DNA of 64,000 nt from Macquaria australasica (taxonomy: Eukaryota > Chordata > Actinopteri > Centrarchiformes > Percichthyidae). Position numbers and translations under genes: made by a program. The stretch's first letter is position 1, and each line of letters opens with the position of its first letter. The notes beneath the pieces are model-generated. The model had not been told where the DNA came from, made no database searches, and saw only the letters and a list, made by a program, of their open reading frames with translations. Shown here piece by piece: positions 22,201 through 29,649 of the stretch. The stretch is taken from NCBI GenBank assembly GCA_005408345.1, contig SEMN01000053.1:1-64000 (forward strand), in the 5' to 3' direction.

Positions 22201-24507
22201 GCAGAGAGAGCAAAGTTACCACCCCCTCCTCTTCCACCTCCTGTGCAGTGTCAAGAGGAGACGACAGGGGACACTAATGTCGAGCTGAGCCCTAAACGGG
22301 ATAGCAAGAATGTAGCCATCATGCGAATGACTAGGCAAAGTAGTTTGCCATCTAAAGAGCCAAGCTCGGGGTTAAGCTTGGAAAAATTAAGGAGCTTTGC
22401 AGCCCCTAGGCCCTATTCTCCTGCAACCCCATCCCGCTTCGCCCAGGCAGTGTCCTCTGCTGTGAGAAGAAGTCAGTCCTTATCCCATGGGCCAAAGTCA
22501 CCTCACTCGCCTGTTTCACCATCCTCCCCAATCTCCCCAATTACCAATCGCTCATCAGTCATTGAGTCGAAAGGATTATCAAAGCTCAAGGTGAGTTCTG
22601 ATAGCACAGCATACTTATATTTAAATATCTAAGTAAAGATGAAAGCAGCAAAGGACTTTTTTGTATCACTGGTCATAGCTTTTTTTTTATACTTTAACTC
22701 ATACACTGGTATATTAACGCTTGAGTAGAAGAACACTCTGCACTACTGATCAAAGGACTTTTTTGGTTTTCCCTTTTAAGAGTTATATAGAAGTGGACAA
22801 GAGGGTGACTTATCCCACTACTGATTTAGTTTGTTTGAAATGAAAACCACTTTTGCAACTGCTGTGGTGCTGTGGTGTTTTTGGTGCTGCATCAGCCATT
22901 TACACTGTGACCAGTGGTGAGTTAATGAACATTATAAAATCTTATAAGTAGCAGAATACTTTGTAATAGTTCCTCAGCCCAGGGTTTAATATATAGTACC
23001 TGCTGTATTCCCAAGCCCTTAAAAGGCAATAGGAGTGGGCTTTCAGTTTTAACCTATTTGAATTTTTGTCCTGTTTAGTTCATTTGAAATTAAGGATCAA
23101 GAGGGTTTATAGACTATTTCAGAAAATAATAAAAGAAAACAGAGGATGAGAAGTGGCAGTTGAGACAGAGATGGAACGAGGGGCACAATCTGCTAACAAT
23201 GAATAACTAAACAACAATTCAACCACTTTCCTAATTTTTAATTATTTCTATAGTGTATTCCACACAGAATAGACGTGATGAAGGCTGAATACCTAATAAT
23301 TCATTGCTATCTGAGTTTTAGGGATGGTCAAGAACTTGCAGTTGTGACAGAAGACTACATTATAATGTAGAAAAAAATATATAGAATTAGATTTTCTAGT
23401 ATGATTTCTTAAATTATGGCAAACCTGTGACCGTGTCTATAACGTTTGGTAGGCATTGTGCAGTAAAGATTGTGGGCTATTTACATTCATTACACAAATA
23501 GACATCAATAATTAAAACAGACCAACATATAACGAAGCAGTATTTTATCCCACACCTAGAAGAAAAATATACCGTACACAACAGTTGGACTTAAAGTCTT
23601 TTGTGAGGTTTTGTGGACTAAGAGAAGAGCTTTTAATAGTTACCATACTTGGGTATTTCTGACAGTGCTATACATTGCATGCCACCATCTGATGAAAATG
23701 ATTTGATGTTGTTAATGTCCATAGTAGATTGTGGATCCTGAATACCTGGACAGAGTAAAGGTACAATCTGTTATTGTTTGTTTATGCCTTTATATGCATT
23801 AGCAATTGGCACATTTTGACTAAAGATGTAAATAGTGAATAAAAGATTTCAGGACTAAGTCTTGTGCGTGGCATGCAGATCAACGTAAAAGCAAAGTAAA
23901 TTCGGATTATATACACTGATGTCATCACCCTGTACTTTATTGTACTCCATTGAAAGCTACAAAATATCTTAGATACAAAGTTTTCGCTCAGTGAAATACT
24001 TAACAAAACATTCTCGAGTGCAACGCTGACTATAGGGTTTGTCCAAGAATTTTAATGTGTGGTAATGTCAGGAAATAGTCCACCTAGTCATGATATAATG
24101 CAAAGTCCCATGCTTTGTTCCTGCGCTGAAGAGGTACTTCTCCTTATACTGTGGGCATCATGGGCATTGGGGCTTTTCTGTATTAAATTGTGTAGGGACA
24201 GTCCTTTTTTTGTCTACCAGCAAATGTTGCCTGTAGGTCAGATACTGTATTTACTTTTGTTGGACTCAATATAGTTGTTTTATAGGCTTTCAAAATACCT
24301 ATAAAAAGATACTGCAGTCTCTTTATCTTGTCTGGCACAGTAAGTCTTCGGTGATTGCATACATTACAGTGTGTCTCTTTTTTAACATCACAGGACGGTG
24401 AAAATACAGAGGTGGATGGTGACAAAGGCTCCACTCTGCAGGGAGTAAAGGCTGAATCACCAGCTTTTAGTGGGATTGTTCAAATGGAAGGAGAGATCAG
24501 TCCATAG
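4198..24507 (+). CDS. cobll1: Cobll1, cordon-bleu protein-like 1 (12 coding exons)
   Basis: Relative of the actin nucleator Cordon-bleu; in mammals it is a cytoskeletal and signalling protein that is still poorly understood. Coding exons: 4198-4244, 15262-15450, 16833-17037, 17147-17372, 17559-17603, 17712-17806, 17980-18216, 18341-18470, 20595-20817, 20913-20992, 21158-22590, 24394-24507. All phases join, giving about 1007 residues, slightly shorter than the human protein. Recognised parts: MDQKENLIDKDLSLVVVLPG; GSKPLMDLLVLL with KYHLNPSSH; the Cobl ubiquitin-like domain at about 149-221 (VRMVINYKKTQKT, EKCEFDMETTVLLRD); two lysine/arginine-rich KRAP-type motifs, KKRRAPTPP (about 311) and KRKAPPPP (about 366); and the highly conserved KPKPSNELTRDYLPKVGMTT at about 655. 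The middle is Ser/Pro/Thr-rich and probably disordered. No C-terminal WH2 motif was found. The start ATG 4198 is chosen because its exon ends in exactly the phase exon 2 needs. Teleosts can carry a/b duplicates; which one this is cannot be told here. Confidence 0.94.
8795..8818. repeat. (CA)n microsatellite, interrupted
   Basis: CACACACACA-TA-CACACACAC in cobll1 intron 1. Confidence 0.9.
10020..10279 (+). promoter_or_regulatory. cobll1: Candidate internal (alternative) cobll1 promoter
   Basis: This block is richer in GC and CpG than its surroundings. It contains an Sp1-type GGCCCCGCCC at 10031-10040, GCGCCGCCGGCGC near 10127, TGATGTCAC near 10191 (CRE-like), GGGCGTGGC near 10204 and GGATATAGG near 10165. 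It sits directly before a short ATG-containing exon with a good splice donor at 10338. Promoter activity is inferred from composition and context only. Confidence 0.4.
10280..10337 (+). other. cobll1: Candidate alternative 5' exon of cobll1
   Basis: ATG at 10280 opens MGDAQQNGNYLSRDNLRQR and ends at a strong donor GTAAGA (10338). The exon leaves one base of a codon, whereas exon 2 at 15262 needs two. Direct splicing would therefore hit a TGA after about 15 codons. If used, it probably acts as a leader with a short upstream ORF, and translation would start at the in-frame ATG 15359 (MDQKENLIDKD). Confidence 0.4.
12275..12910. repeat. Possible degraded interspersed repeat
   Basis: Phrases such as TTATGGCTAACGTCAGCGTACAG, GCCACATGACAAATGCC and TTGGTCTCCAGCAACTCCTGA resemble a common teleost repeat from memory. 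There is no second copy in the window to compare and no clear terminal repeats, so this is weak. Confidence 0.3.
12568..12584. repeat. Poly(T) tract
   Basis: Uninterrupted run of T inside cobll1 intron 1, within the possible degraded repeat. Confidence 0.8.
13951..13997. repeat. (TG)n microsatellite, compound
   Basis: TGTGTGTGTCTCAGTGTGCG followed by an uninterrupted TG run, in cobll1 intron 1. Confidence 0.88.
15262..15450 (+). CDS. cobll1: cobll1 coding exon 2
   Basis: Acceptor AG at 15260-15261, donor GTACAG at 15451. Enters with one base completing an Arg codon. Contains VSTKSKAPSPPG and, from ATG 15359, MDQKENLIDKDLSLVVVLPG, the start of the conserved Cobll1 core; ends inside the HGS of TTVHGSKP. 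Confidence 0.93.
15451..16832 (+). other. cobll1 intron 2
   Basis: 1.38 kb intron. The only recognised content is the hAT-like MITE at 16364-16670. Confidence 0.8.
16364..16670. mobile_element. hAT-like MITE
   Basis: The left end reads AGAGCTGCAATGATTAGTCG with ATTAATC; the right end, read on the other strand, begins CAGGGCTGCAGCTACTAAT and continues with GATTATTTTCTCAATTAAT. This imperfect terminal inverted repeat with GATTA/TCGATTAATC blocks is characteristic of a very abundant teleost non-autonomous element. No coding capacity. Confidence 0.75.
16833..17037 (+). CDS. cobll1: cobll1 coding exon 3
   Basis: Acceptor AG at 16831-16832, donor GTACAT at 17038. Encodes KPLMDLLVLLCAKYHLNPSS, then TLELVTANRK, LKPNALIGTLDAEKIILKPK. 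Ends on a whole codon. Confidence 0.94.
17147..17372 (+). CDS. cobll1: cobll1 coding exon 4 (Cobl domain)
   Basis: Acceptor AG at 17145-17146, donor GTAAGT at 17373. Encodes ATVRMVINYKKTQKTILRVS, EKCEFDMETTVLLRDVQSLT and SLNDYAIREVYARD, the most conserved Cobl-family segment. Confidence 0.95.
17559..17603 (+). CDS. cobll1: cobll1 coding exon 5 (45 bases)
   Basis: Short, frame-preserving exon: acceptor AG at 17557-17558, donor GTATTT at 17604. Encodes QPASPVCPASPALA. A length divisible by three means it could be skipped without a frameshift. Confidence 0.85.
17712..17806 (+). CDS. cobll1: cobll1 coding exon 6
   Basis: Acceptor AG at 17710-17711, donor GTAATG at 17807. Encodes TVTPGKDKNQKEEENKGLFS and KFRKSKKKSDQ, a basic patch conserved in mammalian COBLL1. 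Confidence 0.93.
17980..18216 (+). CDS. cobll1: cobll1 coding exon 7 (first KRAP-type motif)
   Basis: Acceptor AG at 17978-17979, donor GTGAGT at 18217; 79 whole codons. Contains LPTDVPKKRRAPTPP, the basic-proline motif used by Cobl relatives, and SQSCPSDLSARRRLNSEP. Confidence 0.94.
18341..18470 (+). CDS. cobll1: cobll1 coding exon 8 (second KRAP-type motif)
   Basis: Acceptor ATAG ending 18340, donor GTTTGT at 18471. Encodes AGLSRGSSAESSLKRTKRKA followed by PPPP. Matches the SSLRRTKRKAPSPP region of human COBLL1. Confidence 0.93.
18614..18625 (-). promoter_or_regulatory. CTCF-like core motif
   Basis: GCCTCCTAGTGG matches 11 of 12 positions of the reverse of the CTCF core CCASYAGRKGGC. Motif match only; binding is unknown. 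Confidence 0.25.
19340..19730. repeat. Degraded interspersed repeat
   Basis: AAAGGGTCAGTTCACAAAAA at the left and CTGTTGAGTTTTTCAACTGC then TTTGAGCACCACAAAC at the right are phrases of an abundant teleost repeat that I recall in the opposite relative orientation. This copy is probably rearranged or palindromic. Boundaries are approximate. Confidence 0.4.
20595..20817 (+). CDS. cobll1: cobll1 coding exon 9
   Basis: Acceptor AG at 20593-20594. The donor is placed at GTACGA (20818), because this is the only one that keeps frame with the next exon; a GC-type donor GCAAGT lies four bases upstream. Encodes GAAANTLEEIMEQEETTASV and an acidic Ser-rich tail. Confidence 0.85.
20913..20992 (+). CDS. 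cobll1: cobll1 coding exon 10
   Basis: Acceptor AG at 20911-20912, donor GTGGGT at 20993. Encodes QLQSTVNDSATLSDVRTMDS, then SEVADT. It follows an intron of only 95 bases. Confidence 0.82.
21158..22590 (+). CDS. cobll1: cobll1 coding exon 11 (large exon, about 477 codons)
   Basis: Acceptor AG at 21156-21157, donor GTGAGT at 22591. A long Ser/Pro/Thr-rich, probably unstructured segment. It contains the conserved KPKPSNELTRDYLPKVGMTT and YTIVPQKSLEKL block, KPKPGSFRLAQHKKTHGYYV with TSAAEKN, a polyproline run (KLPPPPLPPPVQ), and SFAAPRPYSPATPSRFAQAV followed by RRSQSLS. These match human COBLL1 landmarks in order. Read-through of the donor would add only about 14 residues before a stop. Confidence 0.95.
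22591..24393 (+). other. cobll1 intron 11
   Basis: 1.8 kb, AT-rich. I looked for an exon encoding a WH2 motif and saw none. No repeat recognised. Confidence 0.75.
24394..24507 (+). CDS. cobll1: cobll1 last coding exon with stop
   Basis: Acceptor CACAG ending 24393. Reads DGENTEVDGDKGSTLQGVKA then ESPAFSGIVQMEGEISP and stops at TAG 24505-24507. It does not resemble the WH2-containing C terminus of human COBLL1. An internal GTAAAG near 24442 could serve as a donor to an unseen exon. Confidence 0.75.
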   Translation, partial: DGENTEVDGDKGSTLQGVKAESPAFSGIVQMEGEISP

Positions 24508-25190
24508 CAGTGCCTTTATTCTTCTGACAATATATCATCTACTGTAAGCAAAATCCAATGCATTGCAATATGATATCACATAAATGTATCCACAACACAT
24601 GCATGAACCTTTTGTATTTTTTTTTCTTTCAGGAGGAGTTTATCCTAACTACTTTGAGTTCTCTAGAACCCTTTATCCCATGACACAGAAGCAGAAACTG
24701 TTCTGTTTTACCTCTTTTGGTAGTCTCCAACAGTGTACATAAAATGATATATTTTGATCATTAATAATTGCTGTATTTTTTTTTTTTTTTTTCACGTCAT
24801 TAATTAATATCCCTGGCTGACTTGCATATTTTAATGCTTCTCTTTTATTTTTTTGTGATGACTATCTTGCATTTAATGCATTACTGTTGTGAGTGAACAA
24901 GAACATTAAATGAGAATAATTCTATAAATTATTAGACTGATTTCCACAGTTGTAATATTATCGGGTTTATTCAGAAAATGTCTAATAATAAATCTAAATA
25001 ACACTAGATGTGTAGGACAGACCAGGTCTGACCTATGGTACTTAAATTCTCCTTAGATTATACATCAAATCTATATTTAAGTAATACAGAGTTTTGATTA
25101 AGCTATATGCAGAAATACACTGATGTGCACAGTACACCTGTTGTCTTTGTCAAGCAGTGTTATGAATAAAGCTTTTATCATTCCAGTTGT
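24508..25190 (+). other. cobll1: cobll1 probable 3' UTR
   Basis: AT-rich sequence after the stop. Possible polyadenylation signals: ATTAAA 24905-24910, AATAAA 24987-24992 and AATAAA 25165-25170. Which one is used cannot be told. Confidence 0.5.
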
Positions 25191-25299
25191 CTTTATTAAA
25201 GTCACTGCCTTCACTGGGTGCATAAATGATGCAGACAGTTTTTTCCCCCCGCATAAACTGCAGAACTCGGATCCCGCTGAATACAGCCTGTTTTTCACG

Positions 25300-25960
25300 A
25301 CAGGTAAAACGTGATCACAGTGTGCGACGCAAAGCACGTTACAGTAGAGCACCTGTACTGCACGTGCGAACAGTGAGTTTCGTTCCCCACTGGAGCAGCG
25401 ATATGAGGACCAGGTTTCAAGGTCTGAACTGGAGACTCCACTTAGAGAGGCACAAGGTAAGAACAGCTGAAAAAAAACACAAAAACAATCCACATCAGGT
25501 CAGTCATTTAAAACGGGTTGAGTCGGGTCAAGCTGGTGTAGATGGAGCAGGAAGGACTGCGACGGATTCACTTTGCTCCGTGCATTTTCAGTCTTTCAAC
25601 GTCTTGTTGTTGTTGGACAACGTTTACCTAAGTGTTTATTTCATTGAATTCACAGGTCTTGCTGATTTGTAATGAAAACGAGTCACTTACTATGAAGAAT
25701 TATCGCAGTATTTGACGTTACATACAACCCGAAAGTCGTCTGAAAGTTGGGACACCGGGACGTTGGCTTGCCCTGACTTTGTCCGTACAATACTTAGCGA
25801 TGACAGTTAGCCAACAGTCGAAACACATCAATCTCGTGCTTTCTCCCACGCGTTTCTAAATACGAATGCGCAGACTTCCCGGACACGCAGAGGCGACTGT
25901 CCAAGCATTTATCTTTAAAAATTAAAGCTTATTTAACGTTAACGTCGTCCAACTGTTGCT
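25300..25960 (+). promoter_or_regulatory. CpG-containing block; possible distal grb14 leader or promoter
   Basis: CpGs are locally frequent (GTGCGACGC, CACGTGCG, ACGCGTTTC, AATGCGCAGACTTCCCGG). A stretch ending AGAGGCACAAG meets a good donor GTAAGA at 25457, so a noncoding first exon ending at 25456 is possible. The open frames on both strands are not recognised proteins. The link to grb14, 4 kb downstream, is inference. Confidence 0.3.
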
Positions 25961-28900
25961 CATTATTCCCACAGAGCTCCATGAAATGTCTGCTAGCAAC
26001 GTATGTTACAATAACAGCGTCTACCTAAGTGTCGATTCGACACAGTCGCTGTTTATAACGCCGGTTAACGTTTGCTATTGATTCAGACAAGATATGAACA
26101 ACATGTATTAAGTTAGACTTTTCATATTCCATGTAAAATACAGCCGACTACGAGTAAATATCACTTCTTAGAATTAAAATGTTTTGTGATTGGATCACTA
26201 AAAAAAATCCATAGGCTTTTTCATTATAGCTACAATTAATTTACCTCATGTAGTTTTAACATGAAAAAAAGGTCCCAGTTGAAAAAAACATGAATGAAAT
26301 AGTTTCCCAGACAAATAGCATTGACTGAACACCCCATTAAATCCAATATATATTCTCTTTTTCAGCAGCTTATTCTGTGTTCCTTCAGAAAGTCAGTGAG
26401 AGGAGGGCACTATAGTATTAGACAATAAGTTGGTGAAAAGAGAATTATTTGATTTTCAAATTAAATGCTATGTCACAAAGGGGCCTGCATCAAAACTATA
26501 CTGTTCTCAAAACACACAGCCAGGTGGAAAGAAAACCAAACATATTGTTTCACAATAACGTATCTTTGGACAATTTCAGCATATTAAAATAGGACAACTT
26601 GCTGGAAAACAATACAATTTTGTATGGGACAGTTGTCCTTGCTTCTCCACAACTTTTTACAACATGCCAGAAATGGCAGAATACACAAATAATTAATCTT
26701 GCAAGTGGTGAGAAATGACATGATTGCTGCTGTCTTACATTATGAATGGGCTAGCGTGGATTTTGTCTGCAAAGACGCTGCTGCAGCACAAGTGTTAACC
26801 AACCACTCTCTCCCTGTAGTTTCCAACAGCTGCTATGCCTCACTCCATCGCATTCCACATAAGCCAACCCACAGAGTGCACAAATGCTGTAACCTTTCCA
26901 TTTCATTAGATGGGTAGAGTGCATCGAGCTGAACTGGACAGCTGTAGCTTGACTTTAAACTCATGATTTGCTTTAGATTTTTTCTGAGTTACATCACTCA
27001 GTTGGTGGACCAACAGACCAAAACATTTTTCAAAAGTAAGAGGAGCCCAACATGCAAGTGCAGATTTCTTTAAAATGCTGAAAATGCTGGGGTCTGAGGT
27101 AGATGGATGCTCCAAACAGTTCTCATGGGAGCAATGGAGCACCCAGGAGTTCTTCATTGTTATTGTGCTCAAGGGCAGTTATGCAACATGGGCTATAACA
27201 TACTCCATGGCAGGCGAGGTTGTTCCTCTTCACCAGATCTTTCCTCTTAGCTGATACAGAGGGCTTACCTGTTGATACAGCCATGACAGGGACACACCCA
27301 GCAGCCGCAGGTTGTTGGCCACCCTTGCCAACTGGATAGCAAGGTGGAATATCCAGTTTCCGCCACCTCCTTGTCCATGCTCTGCTGAGGAGTAGCCTGC
27401 AGGATGGCATTTGCAAAAGGTAGGAGGTGACTTCTAGACTGGAGAAGAGCTATTAAGCATGGATGAAGTGCTACCCCACTTTCAGAACAACAGTGGAAGC
27501 ACTTTCTTTACTACTAATACCTTACAAACCTGGCAGTTAGCACTCAAGCAGGCCGGCAGTTTAAGTGAAGGCACTCTTGGTGCCGTGGCACCAAAAGCAG
27601 AGCTGGTAAGGGTCAATGGCAACAACCAGTGTCTCATCAGTCATGTATCCATGATGTCATTTTTGGCACTTAGCAAAAGTACAGTTCCAACAGGGTGGAA
27701 TCAATCTTAAAAAATAATTAAATAAATCATATTACAACATAATTTGTGCATCATTTAAAGACAAAATAATGCAAGTTAATAATTTATTGGCACATTTAAT
27801 GATGATTGTATTACTTTTGTACCAAAAGTAAAGTGATCCAAAATTCCAACGTGTGAAACCAAAACCAAAATGCATTACACTACAAAATAATCAAAATAAA
27901 ACCGTATCCAGGTGGTCTATATATTAGCCATGGCATGGCAACTTTTTTTTTGCATTGCATTACACGACAAGGAGGCTGAAACAATGTTAAATGTAACATG
28001 GAAACTCTATGAAAATGATAGTGTTAGGTGGACAAGGACAATCAATCATCAGTCAATAGTAGGGAATGAATTTCGCAGTTTGTGGTACAGAACTATTTCA
28101 GTAAAAGAAATCTACCTGTTAGTCATGCAAAATTTTCGACATTTTCCTTAGCAATAATTTTTTATGCAACCATTCTTATATATTTTTAAAAGTGTGTCTT
28201 ACAGTTATGTGAAACACTGTTATTAAGTCCCTAAAATAGGTTTGGCGTTCATCCTACACCAATGTAATTAGCATTTGCATTGACTGATACCAAAAGAATG
28301 TGTTCCAGGCTATGGGTTATTTCTGGCCCTCTCATGCTGCCTGGGGTTTGTTGTCCTTGTATCAGTCCACCGTAGGACCTCAGCTGAACCAATATATAAT
28401 AGTGCTTGTGTAAAAAGGTAATCCAAACCACGTAGAGCTGTGTTAATGTGACAGGTACATCTCAGGGAGAGTAGATTAAACAGGTCGTACAAGAATAAAT
28501 AAAGCTTGAGAATAAAGCTACACCACACAAAAGATACACATTCAGGTAGATGAAATTCATGTATTTTATCATTCTGAGATGCAACATTGTACTGCTTCGT
28601 TGCTCTATATTTCTTCCTTTTGAAAGTAAAACAACTGGGTTTTGACCACCGCACCAGCTTGTCATATTTACCAAAGTAATCAAGTTAGCCTTGTCTTCTG
28701 TTAATGTAGTGAGGTATTGCTTTAACCCTATGCTGCCTGTTAGTCTGTATCTCCAGTAGCCTGTCCTCCCCTGGTCAGACTCTGTTACACATTACCTTTC
28801 AGAAAGATGTTATCATCCCCACCATCCCCCACATGGAGCCTGTCACTGAATGACACAGCCCACAACACAACCAGTCTGCTGGGCTGGCTACTCGGTACAA

Positions 28901-29240
28901 CCACATGCCTTCTACAGTGTACTAAGATTAAAGTGCAATTTGGATCCCTGTGCAAAGTCCATGACAAAAGAACAGTTTGTTTTATAGTACTGGCGGCCCT
29001 CCCGGATTCATTACCGAGCCAAAGACACCCCCTTTGTGTGAGTGTGCTTTGTGTGCACATTTACTGCCTTCCAGTTTGCAAAGGGAACTATATCAAAAAG
29101 AATAAAAATAAAAGAAAGGAAATTAAAGCAAGAGCATTAACAAAAGACTTGAGGCTGAACAAATTAGTTGATTATTAGTACGCTACTGGGTCAGAGCAAG
29201 TATAACTGTTTTGGGAGTCATTGTGTTAAAAATATCTTTA
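25961..29240. other. Intergenic DNA between cobll1 and grb14
   Basis: No gene supported. AT-rich, with many short open frames. 27050-27720 is less AT-rich and has open frames on both strands, but no family was recognised; it may be an old repeat. The human counterpart of this interval is rich in metabolic-trait association signals. Confidence 0.6.
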
Positions 29241-29310
29241 TTGTGGTGGATCATGTTTGGGTAGGAGGGATCGTTTTGCCCCACTGGGCCAGCCAGATGA
29301 GCCAGAGAGA

Positions 29311-29338
29311 TGTGTGTGTGTGTGTGTGTGTGTGTGTG
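29311..29338. repeat. (TG)14 microsatellite close to the grb14 start
   Basis: Uninterrupted TG repeat about 120 bases before the grb14 ATG, in the promoter or leader region. Such runs are usually length-polymorphic and can adopt left-handed DNA. Confidence 0.93.
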
Positions 29339-29434
29339 CTCTGCTGAGCTGTGAGCAGAGGAGCCCCGCCAGCCAGCTTGCTCTAACTGTGCACACACTC
29401 CAGTCCAACAGCTCGTCTCTTCTCTCTGCTCCAG

Positions 29435-29461
29435 ATGATGCCTTGGATTTAGCTGTCCCAC
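29435..29461 (+). other. grb14: grb14 5' leader segment with short upstream ORF
   Basis: CTTCTCTCTGCTCCAG ending at 29434 looks like a splice acceptor. The leader after it begins ATGATG and reads a five-codon ORF ending at TAG 29450-29452, nine bases before the main ATG. Leader and splice are inferred. Confidence 0.45.
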
Positions 29462-29649
29462 ATGAGTGATATGAATAACACACTGGACAAAATACACACT
29501 TCTGGAAGCCTCGGAGAGAAAGCAGAGATTTTTCAGAGTGGCAGTGGTAATGTGAGTGGCTTTCCCAGCCCAGCCCTCATCCCTTTGCGAGCTCCTTTAC
29601 TAACATCAAATGCCGAGAAGACCAGGACTACACTCTGCAAGGGGAACAG
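29462..29649 (+). CDS. grb14: grb14 coding exon 1 (start codon)
   Basis: ATG 29462-29464, donor GTACGT at 29650; ends two bases into a codon. Encodes MSDMNNTLDKIHTSGSLGEK and a poorly conserved N-terminal tail. A second ATG three codons later (29471) is a possible alternative. Confidence 0.85.

Noticed and set aside
25098..25493. 131-residue open frame on the minus strand
   Set aside because: Overlaps an equally long plus-strand frame, has no recognisable domain, and lies over the CpG-containing block. Composition effect.
27123..27416. 97-residue minus-strand open frame in the intergenic region
   Set aside because: No family recognised, low conservation expected, no splice context. Possibly part of an old repeat.
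29183..29497. Minus-strand open frames of 81-104 residues
   Set aside because: Created by the TG/CA repeat (poly His-Thr stretches), antisense to the grb14 leader.
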